64,000 nucleotides of DNA from Meinhardsimonia xiamenensis. Lineage in GTDB: Bacteria > Pseudomonadota > Alphaproteobacteria > Rhodobacterales > Rhodobacteraceae. Both the position numbers and the translations under genes were made by a program. The stretch's first letter is position 1, and every line of letters begins with the position of its first letter. The stretch is from positions 503,476 to 567,475 of the forward strand of contig NZ_FNFV01000002.1 of NCBI RefSeq assembly GCF_900102905.1. Reading direction: 5' to 3'. The notes under the pieces are model-generated. The model searched no databases and had not been told where the DNA came from. It was given only the letters and a program-made list of their open reading frames with translations. Shown piece by piece: positions 9,233 to 17,339 of this stretch.

Positions 9233-10057
9233 ATGGACGCTTCCACTGACAAGGGCCGGAGCCAGGCTGATCCGGTGATCCATCCCACGGCCATCGTCGA
9301 GCCGGGGGCCAGACTTGGGCGCGCGGTCACGGTGGGCCCCTATTGCATTGTCGGCTCGGGCGCGGAGCTTGAGGACGGCGTGACGCTGAGGAGTCATGTC
9401 GTGGTGGAGGGGCGCACGCGCATTGGCGCGGGCACCGAGGTTTGGCCCTTCACCACGCTTGGCACGGCGCCGCAGCACCTGCGCTACGAGGGCGAGGACA
9501 CCCGCCTGATCATCGGGCCGAACTGCGTGATCCGCGAGCAGGTCTCGATCCACAAGGGAACCGAGATCGGGGGCGGCGAAACCGTGATCGGCGCCCACAC
9601 CATGGTCATGGCGGCCTCCCACATCGCCCATGACTGCAAGATCGGCGAGCATGTGATCGTGGCCTCGAACTGCACCCTCGGCGGGCATGTGACGGTGGGC
9701 GATCACGTCTTTCTCGGCGGTCTGGCCGGGGTGCACCAGTTCTGCCGCATCGGCGCCTATGCCTTCGTCGGCGGGGCGGCGGCGGTGAACATCGATGTCA
9801 TCCCCTTCGGCTCGGCCGTGGGCAACCGCGCCAAGCTCGGCGGGCTCAACCTTGTCGGGATGAAGCGCGCCGGTTTCTCCCGCGCGACGATCAACGAGAT
9901 CCGCTCGGCATATCGCGATCTCTTCAATGATGACGCCTTGAGCTTCAAGGACCGGGTGGCCAAGGTGGCCGAGTGCTACGGGCACTGCCCCGAGGTGATG
10001 ATGATCGTCGATTTCATCCGCGCCGATGCCGACCGCCCGGTTCTCGGCGCGCGCTAG
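9233..10057 (+). CDS. lpxA: Acyl-ACP--UDP-N-acetylglucosamine O-acyltransferase
   Basis: A 274-residue left-handed parallel beta-helix protein built from hexapeptide repeats, opening with IHPTAIVEPGA. It transfers a 3-hydroxyacyl chain from ACP to UDP-GlcNAc, the first step of lipid A synthesis in the cytoplasm. The LpxA hallmarks are present: VIREQVSIHKGTE and the catalytic-histidine block HIAHDC, then GLAGVHQFC and the GMKRAGFS turn into the C-terminal helical domain. The start was set at ATG 9233 rather than at upstream starts because the helix begins there. lpxD follows after 5 bases. The usual fabZ, lpxB and lpxI neighbours are absent, so this may be a split locus or a second copy. Confidence 0.9.
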   Translation: MDASTDKGRSQADPVIHPTAIVEPGARLGRAVTVGPYCIVGSGAELEDGVTLRSHVVVEGRTRIGAGTEVWPFTTLGTAPQHLRYEGEDTRLIIGPNCVIREQVSIHKGTEIGGGETVIGAHTMVMAASHIAHDCKIGEHVIVASNCTLGGHVTVGDHVFLGGLAGVHQFCRIGAYAFVGGAAAVNIDVIPFGSAVGNRAKLGGLNLVGMKRAGFSRATINEIRSAYRDLFNDDALSFKDRVAKVAECYGHCPEVMMIVDFIRADADRPVLGAR

Positions 10058-10062
10058 GGGCA

Positions 10063-11097
10063 ATGCCGGATCCGCGCTTCCACCCCATCCCCGAACCGCT
10101 CACCCTTGCCGAGGCGGCCCGTATTGCCGGGGCGGAGCTGGGGGAGGGCGCAGACCCGGACGCCCTGGTGACGGGCGCCGCGCCGCTTGCTGCCGCCGGG
10201 CCCGGCGATGTGACCTTTCTCACGCGGGCGGCGTTTCTCGATGCCCTTGGAGAGTCGCGTGCCGGGGCCTGTCTCGCCACTCCTGAGCTCGCCCCCCGCG
10301 TTCCGCCCCGCATGGCGGCGCTTCTCCATCCCGATCCACAGCGCGGCTACGTGACGCTCCTGCGTCGTTTCTTTCCCGAGCGTGATCCCCGGCCGGGTAT
10401 CTCGCCCGCGGCTCATGTGGATCCGGCGGCGCGGCTCGGTGATGGCTGCCGGGTCGAGGCCGGGGCGGTGATCGGGGCGGGGGCCGAGATCGGCCCGGCA
10501 AGCCTCATCGGACCGGGGGCGGTGATCGGCCCGGGCGTGGTGCTGGGCGAGCGCGCGCGGATCGGCGCCAATGCGGTGATCAGCCACACCCTTGCCGGCG
10601 CGCGGCTGAGGGTGCTCGCGGGCGCGGTGATCGGGGAGGAGGGGTTCGGCTTCATTCCGGGCGCGGCGGGGCTTGAGCGCATTCCGCAGATGGGCCGGGT
10701 GATCATCGGCGATGACGTGGAGATCGGCGCCTGCACCACCATCGACCGCGGCGCGGGCGACGACACGGTGATCGGCGATGGCACCAAGATCGACAACCAG
10801 GTGCAGATTGGCCACAATTGCCGGATCGGCCGGCATTGCGTGATCGTTGCGCAGGTGGGGCTTTCGGGCAGCGTCGAGGTGGGCGATTTCGTTCAGCTCG
10901 GCGGCAAGGTGGGCGCGGCCGATCACGTGAAGATCGGGGCGGGCGCGCGGCTTGCCGCGGGCTCGGGAGTAACGGGCACGGTTCCGCCGGGCGCCACCTA
11001 TGCCGGCTTTCCCGCGCGCCCCATCGGCGAGTGGCATCGCGCCAATGCGGCGCTGCGCCGGCTTGCGCTTGGCAAGCGGCGCGACAGCGGAAAGTGA
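10063..11097 (+). CDS. lpxD: UDP-3-O-acylglucosamine N-acyltransferase
   Basis: A 344-residue LpxD. The N-terminal uridine-binding domain (about residues 1-100, including GDVTFLT) is followed by a long left-handed beta-helix of hexapeptide repeats. It then has IDRGAGDDTVIGDGTKIDN and the catalytic histidine in QIGHNCRIG, and ends in a short C-terminal helix. It adds the second 3-hydroxyacyl chain to the lipid A precursor after LpxA and LpxC have acted. The order lpxA-lpxD reverses the usual lpxD-fabZ-lpxA arrangement, with fabZ missing. An NAD-epimerase follows 13 bases later and probably belongs to the same transcript. Confidence 0.9.
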   Translation: MPDPRFHPIPEPLTLAEAARIAGAELGEGADPDALVTGAAPLAAAGPGDVTFLTRAAFLDALGESRAGACLATPELAPRVPPRMAALLHPDPQRGYVTLLRRFFPERDPRPGISPAAHVDPAARLGDGCRVEAGAVIGAGAEIGPASLIGPGAVIGPGVVLGERARIGANAVISHTLAGARLRVLAGAVIGEEGFGFIPGAAGLERIPQMGRVIIGDDVEIGACTTIDRGAGDDTVIGDGTKIDNQVQIGHNCRIGRHCVIVAQVGLSGSVEVGDFVQLGGKVGAADHVKIGAGARLAAGSGVTGTVPPGATYAGFPARPIGEWHRANAALRRLALGKRRDSGK

Positions 11098-11110
11098 GAG
11101 ACCGGGCATC

Positions 11111-12067
11111 ATGCGCATTCTGATCACCGGTGCTTCGGGCTGCGTTGGACGCTACGTGACCGAGGCGCTGATGGCCTCGCACCATGAGCTGGTCCTCGCT
11201 GTGCGCGATGCAGCGCTTCTGCCCGAGGCGCTGCGGCAGGCTGAGGGCGTCGAGGTAATCGAGGCCGATCTGCGCGCGCTTGCGGGTCTGCCCGCGGCGA
11301 CCGAGGGCATCGACGCGGCGGTGCTGCTGGCCACCGCCTGGGGGGGTGATGACACCCGGGCGGTGACCGTGGGCGCCAATGTCGCGCTTGCCGATGCGCT
11401 GATCGCCCGAGGCTGCCGGCACATCCTCTATTTCGCCACCGCGAGCGTACTTGACCAGTCCGGCGCGCTTCTGCCCGCCGCGGCCGAATTTGGCTCGGAC
11501 TACATCAAGGCCAAATACGCGCTGGTCGAGGAGATGGAGGCGCGCGTGGCGCGGGCGCGCATCACCGGCCTGTTTCCGACTCTCGTCTTCGGCGGGCGGC
11601 GCGAGGCGCCGGCGATCCGGTTCTCGCATCTGGCCAATCTCGCGCGCGAGGTCTGGCCTTGGCTCAGGCTCGTGCGCTTCTTCACCGCCGAAGGGCGGTT
11701 CAACGTCATCCATGCCGCCGACATCGCCACGATCGTCCGCCATCTCGTGGAGACCGGCGGCGAGGGGCTCCAGAACCCCGCGCGGCTCGTCCTCGGCAAC
11801 CCGCCGGTGGAGGTGGAGGAGGTGCTCGCGGAGGTTCTGGCGCTGTCGGGGCGGAGACACTGGAAACTTCTGAAGCTGAAGCCCGGCATGATGACCACGC
11901 TAGAGCGCATCACGCCGCTGACCCTGTCGGACTGGGACCGTTACTGCGCCCGCCACCCCGATCAGTCCCACCCCCGCGCCGTCAATCCCGCCGATTTCGG
12001 TTTGCCGGTGCACATGGAACGCCTTTCCGAGGGGCTGCGCTCCATCGGGCTCGGGCCCGCGCGGTAG
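11111..12067 (+). CDS. NAD(P)-dependent epimerase/dehydratase family protein
   Basis: A 318-residue extended short-chain dehydrogenase. The glycine-rich nucleotide site GASGCVGRYV is at the N-terminus. The catalytic tyrosine and lysine appear as YIKAK (YxxxK) around residues 135-139, preceded by the FATASV strand. Such proteins act on nucleotide sugars or related hydroxy-ketones. The substrate is not identifiable, but the tight spacing behind lpxA-lpxD (13 bases) suggests an envelope-sugar or lipid role. Start ATG 11111 begins directly with the Rossmann strand MRILITGASG; upstream in-frame starts overlap lpxD. Confidence 0.8.
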   Translation: MRILITGASGCVGRYVTEALMASHHELVLAVRDAALLPEALRQAEGVEVIEADLRALAGLPAATEGIDAAVLLATAWGGDDTRAVTVGANVALADALIARGCRHILYFATASVLDQSGALLPAAAEFGSDYIKAKYALVEEMEARVARARITGLFPTLVFGGRREAPAIRFSHLANLAREVWPWLRLVRFFTAEGRFNVIHAADIATIVRHLVETGGEGLQNPARLVLGNPPVEVEEVLAEVLALSGRRHWKLLKLKPGMMTTLERITPLTLSDWDRYCARHPDQSHPRAVNPADFGLPVHMERLSEGLRSIGLGPAR

Positions 12068-12126
12068 GACACGTCGCCGAGGACCGGAATCCTCCCGACG
12101 GGGGCGGCAGGCGCGCCAGGCATGGG

Positions 12127-12429
12127 CTAGACGCCGGGGCAGCCGTCCTGCAGCTTGCGCCAGATGACATTGGTCAGCGACAGCTCGCAGCGCGCCGTCC
12201 ATGTCTGGCAGGAAGCGGTGAAACAGGCCACGGTGCCAAGTGGCACGCGATTGCCCTCGGCATCGGTGCAGGAGTAGTCGAGACCCTCGTATATCGGATA
12301 GTCGGGCGGCGGCAGCGGCCGCACCTCGGGCGCCGCGGTTGCCGTCACCGCGTGGGGCGGGGGGCTGGCCGGCTCGCCGGCGAGGACGCCGGCCGGCGCG
12401 ACCAGCAAGGCTGGTATCCAGCGCCACAT
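12127..12429 (-). CDS. Small secreted cysteine-rich protein, unknown function
   Basis: A 100-residue protein with an apparent signal peptide (hydrophobic residues 5-16, likely cleavage after VLAGE or nearby). A proline-rich linker follows, then a compact domain with five cysteines in YSC, ACF, SCQ, RCEL and DGC contexts. This suggests a periplasmic disulfide-bonded domain. I do not recognise the family. It is read opposite to its neighbours and its start lies 89 bases from the prfA start, so the two promoters share a very short divergent region. Confidence 0.6.
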   Translation of the reverse strand: MWRWIPALLVAPAGVLAGEPASPPPHAVTATAAPEVRPLPPPDYPIYEGLDYSCTDAEGNRVPLGTVACFTASCQTWTARCELSLTNVIWRKLQDGCPGV

Positions 12430-12517
12430 GTCCCATATCTAGCCCATGGAGCGGCGGCCGTCACCTGCGCACGCGCCGCCGCTTGACCCGGCCGCAATGA
12501 TCGGCAACACCCCGCCC

Positions 12518-13579
12518 ATGGTTCCTCTCGACAAGCTCGCACGCATAACCGAACGCTTCGAATATGTATCCGCGCGTCTCGCCGAAGGCGACGGCGATCC
12601 GGTTGCGCTCGGCCGCGAATACGCCGAGCTCAGACCCGTCGCCGAGCAGATCGCCGCCTACCGCGACACACTCGCGCAGATCGCTGAAGCCGAGGCAATG
12701 CTCGAGGATGCGGAGATGCGCGCGCTCGCCGAGGAGGAGCTTGCCCGCCTCAGGGCCGAGCTGCCGGCGCTCGAGGAGGCACTCAAGCGCGCGCTCCTGC
12801 CGAAGGACGCCGCAGATGCGCGCCCGGCCATACTCGAGATCCGCCCCGGCACCGGCGGCGAGGAGGCCGCGCTGTTTGCCGCGGATCTGATGCGCATGTA
12901 TCAGCGCCATGCCGAGGCCAGGGGCTGGCGCTGGGAGGTGGTCTCGCTGTCGCTGACCGAGCTGGGCGGCGTGCGCGAGGCGGTGATCTCGGTGCAGGGA
13001 GAGGGCGTCTTCGCGCGTCTGAAATACGAATCCGGCGTGCACCGCGTCCAGCGTGTGCCGGTCACGGAGTCGGGCGGGCGCATCCACACATCGGCGGCCA
13101 CCGTCGCCGTGCTGCCCGAGGCCGAGGAGGTGGATGTCAGGATCGACCCCGCCGACATCCGCATCGACACCATGCGCGCCTCGGGCGCCGGCGGCCAGCA
13201 CGTGAACACCACCGACTCGGCGGTGCGCATCACCCACATTCCCACCGGCATCGTGGTGACGAGCGCGGAGAAGTCCCAGCACCAGAACCGGGCGATCGCC
13301 ATGGCGGTGCTCCGCGCGCGCCTCTACGACCTCGAGCGCCGGCGAAAGGCCGCCGAGCGCGCCGAGGCGCGGCGCGCGCAGGTCGGCTCGGGCGACCGCT
13401 CCGAGCGCATCCGCACCTACAATTTCCCGCAGGGCCGGGTCACGGACCACCGCATCAACCTCACCCTCTACAAGCTCGATCAGGTGATGGCCGGCGATCT
13501 CGACGAGATCATCGACGCGCTGATCGCGCATGACCAGGCCGCCCAGCTCGCCGAGATGGAGGCGGAGTCGGGCGCATGA
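12518..13579 (+). CDS. prfA: Peptide chain release factor 1
   Basis: A 353-residue class I release factor that reads UAA and UAG and triggers peptide release. The RF1-type codon-recognition tripeptide PVT is at about 181-183 and the catalytic GGQ loop at 225-227 (SGAGGQHVN). The N-terminal coiled domain 1 is present. ATG 12518 gives the conventional MVPLDKL start; ATG 12497 and an upstream start at 12446 are possible but less likely. prmC, whose product methylates this GGQ glutamine, overlaps by 4 bases (13576-13579), the classic functional pairing. Confidence 0.96.
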   Translation: MVPLDKLARITERFEYVSARLAEGDGDPVALGREYAELRPVAEQIAAYRDTLAQIAEAEAMLEDAEMRALAEEELARLRAELPALEEALKRALLPKDAADARPAILEIRPGTGGEEAALFAADLMRMYQRHAEARGWRWEVVSLSLTELGGVREAVISVQGEGVFARLKYESGVHRVQRVPVTESGGRIHTSAATVAVLPEAEEVDVRIDPADIRIDTMRASGAGGQHVNTTDSAVRITHIPTGIVVTSAEKSQHQNRAIAMAVLRARLYDLERRRKAAERAEARRAQVGSGDRSERIRTYNFPQGRVTDHRINLTLYKLDQVMAGDLDEIIDALIAHDQAAQLAEMEAESGA

Positions 13580-14418
13580 GCGAGATGACGGGCACCGAGG
13601 CGCTCGCCCGTGCCACCCGCCGCCTTGCCGCCGCCGGTGTCGAGGGACCGGAGCGGGATGCGCGCATCCTTCTCGCCCATGCGCTCGGGGTCGATCGCGG
13701 GCGGCTTCTCCTGGCGCTGCCCGCGCCGCTTCCGGCCGAGGCTCTGGAGCGTTTCGAGGCAGCGGTCAGCGCGCGGGCAGCCCGTCAGCCGGTCGCGCAG
13801 ATCACCGGCCAGCGGCTCTTTCGGGGGCTGCGCCTGAAGGTGACGCCCGATGTCCTCGACCCCCGCCCCGAGACCGAGACGCTCGTTGAAGTCGCTCTCG
13901 CCGCGCCCTTCGGCCGCGTGCTCGATCTCGGCACCGGCTCCGGCGCGATCCTGCTGGCGCTCCTCGCCGAGCGCCCCGGCGCCACGGGCCTCGGCATCGA
14001 CATCTCGGACGCCGCGCTTGCCGTGGCGCGGGAGAACGCGGAGGTGCTCGGGCTCGCGCAGCGCGCCGCCTTCCGTCGCGCCGACTGGTGGGAAGGGGTG
14101 GAGGGGCGGTTCGACCTCATCGTTTCCAACCCGCCCTACATCGCCGCCGAGGAGGTCGCCCGGTTGGCGCCCGAAACCCGCGACTGGGAGCCGCGGCAGG
14201 CGCTGACGCCGGGTGCGGACGCGCTCGCGGCCTATCGCGTCATCGCCGCCGGCGCGCCGGCGCATCTCGCCCCCGGCGGCCGGCTCATCGTCGAAACGGG
14301 CGCAGGCCAGGCCGAGGCGGTGGCCGGAATCCTTGCCGGCGCGGGACTCATGCGCGCTCGCATCGTGAAGGATCTCGACGGGCGCGGACGGGTGGTCGAA
14401 GTACGGTCGGTCGCATGA
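13576..14418 (+). CDS. prmC: Release factor glutamine methyltransferase
   Basis: A 280-residue HemK-type SAM-dependent N5-glutamine methyltransferase. It modifies the GGQ glutamine of RF1/RF2. An N-terminal helical domain recognises the release factor. The SAM-binding motif [15 protein letters not shown] follows, and the substrate-binding NPPY is at 185-188. Its ATG overlaps the prfA stop (ATGA), so expression is coupled to its substrate. Confidence 0.96.
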   Translation: MSEMTGTEALARATRRLAAAGVEGPERDARILLAHALGVDRGRLLLALPAPLPAEALERFEAAVSARAARQPVAQITGQRLFRGLRLKVTPDVLDPRPETETLVEVALAAPFGRVLDLGTGSGAILLALLAERPGATGLGIDISDAALAVARENAEVLGLAQRAAFRRADWWEGVEGRFDLIVSNPPYIAAEEVARLAPETRDWEPRQALTPGADALAAYRVIAAGAPAHLAPGGRLIVETGAGQAEAVAGILAGAGLMRARIVKDLDGRGRVVEVRSVA

Positions 14419-14676
14419 AAACGCGGGCGGGAACCGTCGGCGTTGCCGCACTGCCGCAGATCGCCGGCTTTTGCATCAATTTTCGCGCCATGACCCTTGT
14501 AATTGACGTGAGCGCGTGTTTATTGGCACTCAATCGCGATGGAACGGGGCCAACGCCCGCCGCTGCGATCAAGCCGAACATCGCCTGCTGGAACCCGCGG
14601 CACCGACCGCCGCGGCCTCGGACACGAAGCAAGACCCGCAGGCGCCAGGCAACCCGGATCGGATCACGAAAGACGC

Positions 14677-15366
14677 ATGAGATCTTCCAAGTCACGCTCG
14701 CGGTCGAAGTCGAACCGCAACCGCTCGATGGGCAACATCGTCAATCGGGTCTTCGAAAGCTCCGGCCCCGAGGGCAAGGTGCGCGGCACGCCGCAGCAGA
14801 TCATCGAGAAATACAACCAGCTCGCCCGCGATGCGCAGCTTGCCAATGACCGCGTGGCGATGGAAAACTTCCAGCAGCACGCCGAGCACTACATGCGGCT
14901 TCTGAACGAGGCTCTGCGCGAGCAGGAGGCCCGCCGCGAGGCCCAGGAGGCGCAGGCGCGCGAACGACGGGAGGCGCGCGAGGCGCGCAACGCGGCGCCG
15001 GCGGATGAAGGCGCGGGCGGCATCCCCGACGTCATCGACATGGACGACGAGGAAACGAGCGGCCTCGTCGAAACGCCCGAAGCGGCTGTGTCCGAGCCGC
15101 CTCCCGCAGGCCAGGAACCCGCTGCGGAAGACGCGGAGGCACAGCACGGCAAGCCGGAGGACCCCCCCCAGAAACCGGCCCGTCGCCGCCGCAGCACCCG
15201 TCAGTCGCGCACGTCCAAGGCAGCGAGTGCGGCAGCAACTGCCACGCCGGCCGAGACGGGCGCTGATACGGGCGCTGACAAGGGCGCAGAGACAAGCTCC
15301 GAGACGGGCGCCGATACGCCTGCCGGCGCCTCCGAAAGGATCGAGAACAAGCCGGCGGCGGAATAG
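14677..15366 (+). CDS. DUF4167 domain protein
   Basis: A 229-residue protein starting with a very basic segment (RSSKSRSRSKSNRNRS). The conserved DUF4167 core follows (about residues 17-75, GTPQQIIEKYNQLARDA), then a charged Glu/Arg-rich helix and a low-complexity acidic, Ala/Thr-rich tail with repeats of ETGAD-like units near residues 190-220. The family is alphaproteobacterial. Its basic N-terminus suggests nucleic-acid or ribosome association, which is inference. The start ATG 14677 begins exactly at the basic conserved segment. The 258-base gap after prmC is comparatively AT-rich near 14505-14530 and probably contains its own promoter. It converges on rsmA, 7 bases apart. Confidence 0.8.
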   Translation: MRSSKSRSRSKSNRNRSMGNIVNRVFESSGPEGKVRGTPQQIIEKYNQLARDAQLANDRVAMENFQQHAEHYMRLLNEALREQEARREAQEAQARERREAREARNAAPADEGAGGIPDVIDMDDEETSGLVETPEAAVSEPPPAGQEPAAEDAEAQHGKPEDPPQKPARRRRSTRQSRTSKAASAAATATPAETGADTGADKGAETSSETGADTPAGASERIENKPAAE

Positions 15367-15373
15367 GCCAGGG

Positions 15374-16219
15374 TCATCTTTCCGTTGTCTCGAGGCTGCG
15401 CGCCAGAGCGCACCAGGCCTCGATCGGGACTTCCTCGGCACGCGCGGTCGGCGCTATCCCGGCCGCGCGCAACCGCTCCTCGATATCGGGTGCCAGCCCC
15501 TTGAGCGCGGCCCGGAGCATCTTGCGCCTCTGGCCGAAGCCCGACGCCACCACCCGCTCGAGAAGCTTCGGGTCCGCTGGCGCGAGCGGCTCGGGCCGCG
15601 CCTTCATATGCACAACTGACGAATGCACCTTCGGCGGTGGGGTGAAGGCCCTCGGCGGCAGCTCCATGGCAATCCGCGCCTCCGTCCGCCACTGCGCGAG
15701 AATCGCCAGTCGCCCGTAGGCCTTGCTGCCGGGCCGGGCGACGATCCGCTCCGCGACCTCGCGCTGGAACATCAGCGTGAGCGACTCCCAGAACGGCGGC
15801 CAATCGGGCGGCGTCAGCCAATGGACGAGCAGCGCCGTGCCCACATTGTAGGGCAGATTGGCAACCACCTTCACCGGAGGCACAAGACGGGAAGCATCGA
15901 ATTCCATCGCGTCCCCCTGCACGATCTCGAGCCGCCCCCCGGCCACCGTGGCGATCTCTTCGAGCGCCGGGATGCAGCGCGGATCCTTCTCGACCGCCAC
16001 CACCCGCCGCGCGCCCGCAGCGAGCAGCGCGCGTGTCAGCCCGCCCGGCCCCGGCCCCACCTCGAGCACATCCGCCTCGGTCAGATCGCCCGCAACCCGC
16101 GCGATCTTCGCTGTCAGATTGAGATCGAGAAGAAAATTCTGCCCCAGCGACTTCCTCGCGCTGAGCCCATGGCGGGCAATCACCTCGCGCAGGGGCGGCA
16201 GATCGTCGAGCCCGCTCAT
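15374..16219 (-). CDS. rsmA: 16S rRNA (adenine1518/1519-N6)-dimethyltransferase
   Basis: A 281-residue KsgA/RsmA enzyme that dimethylates two adjacent adenosines near the 3' end of 16S rRNA. Visible motifs are [11 protein letters not shown], the SAM loop [12 protein letters not shown], the acidic end of strand 2 in AVEKD, and the catalytic NLPYN. ATG 16219 is preferred; the open frame upstream to 16381 runs through an intergenic repeat. It is the last gene of the lptD-surA-pdxA-rsmA cluster, separated from pdxA by 118 bases containing a dispersed repeat and a hairpin. Confidence 0.95.
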   Translation of the reverse strand: MSGLDDLPPLREVIARHGLSARKSLGQNFLLDLNLTAKIARVAGDLTEADVLEVGPGPGGLTRALLAAGARRVVAVEKDPRCIPALEEIATVAGGRLEIVQGDAMEFDASRLVPPVKVVANLPYNVGTALLVHWLTPPDWPPFWESLTLMFQREVAERIVARPGSKAYGRLAILAQWRTEARIAMELPPRAFTPPPKVHSSVVHMKARPEPLAPADPKLLERVVASGFGQRRKMLRAALKGLAPDIEERLRAAGIAPTARAEEVPIEAWCALARSLETTER

Positions 16220-16232
16220 GGCGCCTGTTCCA

Positions 16233-16264
16233 TCACCCTGGGGGAAAATACCCCCGCCGGAGGC
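16233..16264. repeat. Dispersed intergenic repeat, copy D (inverted)
   Basis: The element reads TCACCCTGGG, an AAAATA core and CCCCCGCCGGAGGC, the reverse complement of copy A with minor changes. It lies between the rsmA start and the pdxA stop, 13 bases upstream of rsmA, and could affect rsmA translation initiation. Confidence 0.85.
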
Positions 16265-16268
16265 AAGG

Positions 16269-16291
16269 CGCTTCCCGCAGGGAAGCGTTTT
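16269..16291 (+). terminator. Terminator-like hairpin on the plus strand
   Basis: CGCTTCCC, a GCA loop, GGGAAGCG, then TTTT: a perfect 8-base-pair stem with a T-run. The T-run lies on the plus strand, but both flanking genes (pdxA, rsmA) are on the minus strand. It could block antisense transcription coming out of rsmA, or it may be part of the mobile repeat it abuts. Confidence 0.5.
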
Positions 16292-16337
16292 GAGCGGTCT
16301 TCGCGCCGCAGGCGCGGCCGCTGGGACGGCACCGCGC

Positions 16338-17339
16338 TCACCACCCCGCCCGCCGCCGGCGTGCTGCCATCTCGGCCGCAAGCCGCAAGGCGTTGACGGT
16401 GCTCGTCACATCCGCCAGCCCTTGGCCGGCGATGTCGAAGGCGGTGCCGTGATCGGGCGAGGTGCGCACGAAGGGCAGACCGAGCGTCACATTCACCCCG
16501 CCCTCGAAATCGAGCGTCTTGAGCGGGATCAGCGCCTGATCGTGATACATCGCCACCGCCGCGTCATACCCCGCCCGCGCACGGGCATGAAACATCGTGT
16601 CCGCCGGCAAGGGGCCGGCAATCGACATTCCCTCGCCCCGCAGCCGCTCGAGCACCGGCGCGATCAGGCGCGCCTCCTCGTCTCCCATCATCCCGCCCTC
16701 GCCGGCATGTGGGTTGAGCCCGGCCACGGCGATGCGCGGGCGCTCCACGCCGAAATCGGCGCGAAGCGCGGCATGGGTCACGCGCAGGACCCCCTCCAGA
16801 AGCTCCTCCGTCAGCGCCTGCGCCACCGTGCGCAGGGGAATGTGGATCGTCGCCGGCACCACCCGCAGCATGGGGCTTGCCAGCATCATCACCACCCGCT
16901 CGACCTCGGCGAGCGCGGCGAGATATTCGGTATGGCCGGGGTAGGCAAAGCCCGCTCCCTCGATGAGCGCCGCCTTGGAGATGGGCAGCGTCGTCACCGC
17001 CGCGGCCTGCCCGGCCTGGACGAGTTCCACCGCCTGGCGGATCACCGCGATCACATGCGGGGCGTTCTCGGGCGCGGGCCGGCCGGGCGTCGCGGGGCGG
17101 GGGAACTCATGCACCAGGACCGGCAAGCCGCGCGATGCGGCTTGTGACGCTTGCGCGGGCGAGGCGATCTCGACCACCGGGCAGCCGTTGGGCAAATGCC
17201 GCGGGTCACCGATCCAGAAAAAGGGCAGGGAGGCACCAAGCGTCTGCCATGCCTTGGCGGCAAGCTCGGGGCCGATGCCCGCGGGCTCGCCCTCGGTCAG
17301 CGCCACAGGCAGGGCGCGCTCGGAATGCACGGCGCTCAC
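16338..17339 (-). CDS. pdxA: 4-hydroxythreonine-4-phosphate dehydrogenase
   Basis: A 333-residue enzyme that oxidises 4-phospho-hydroxy-threonine in pyridoxal phosphate synthesis. Family blocks include [12 protein letters not shown], the metal-binding histidine regions PGHTEYLA and [14 protein letters not shown], and [14 protein letters not shown] with [12 protein letters not shown]. The start is GTG 17339, which overlaps the surA stop in a GTGA arrangement, so translation is probably coupled. The surA-pdxA-ksgA order is shared with enterobacteria. Confidence 0.95.
   Translation of the reverse strand: MSAVHSERALPVALTEGEPAGIGPELAAKAWQTLGASLPFFWIGDPRHLPNGCPVVEIASPAQASQAASRGLPVLVHEFPRPATPGRPAPENAPHVIAVIRQAVELVQAGQAAAVTTLPISKAALIEGAGFAYPGHTEYLAALAEVERVVMMLASPMLRVVPATIHIPLRTVAQALTEELLEGVLRVTHAALRADFGVERPRIAVAGLNPHAGEGGMMGDEEARLIAPVLERLRGEGMSIAGPLPADTMFHARARAGYDAAVAMYHDQALIPLKTLDFEGGVNVTLGLPFVRTSPDHGTAFDIAGQGLADVTSTVNALRLAAEMAARRRRAGW

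Noticed and set aside
8876-10063. N-terminal extension of the class III aminotransferase frame up to 10063
   Set aside because: The extra 396 residues run antisense to lpxA and are low-complexity; the conserved protein begins at 8875 with a ribosome site.
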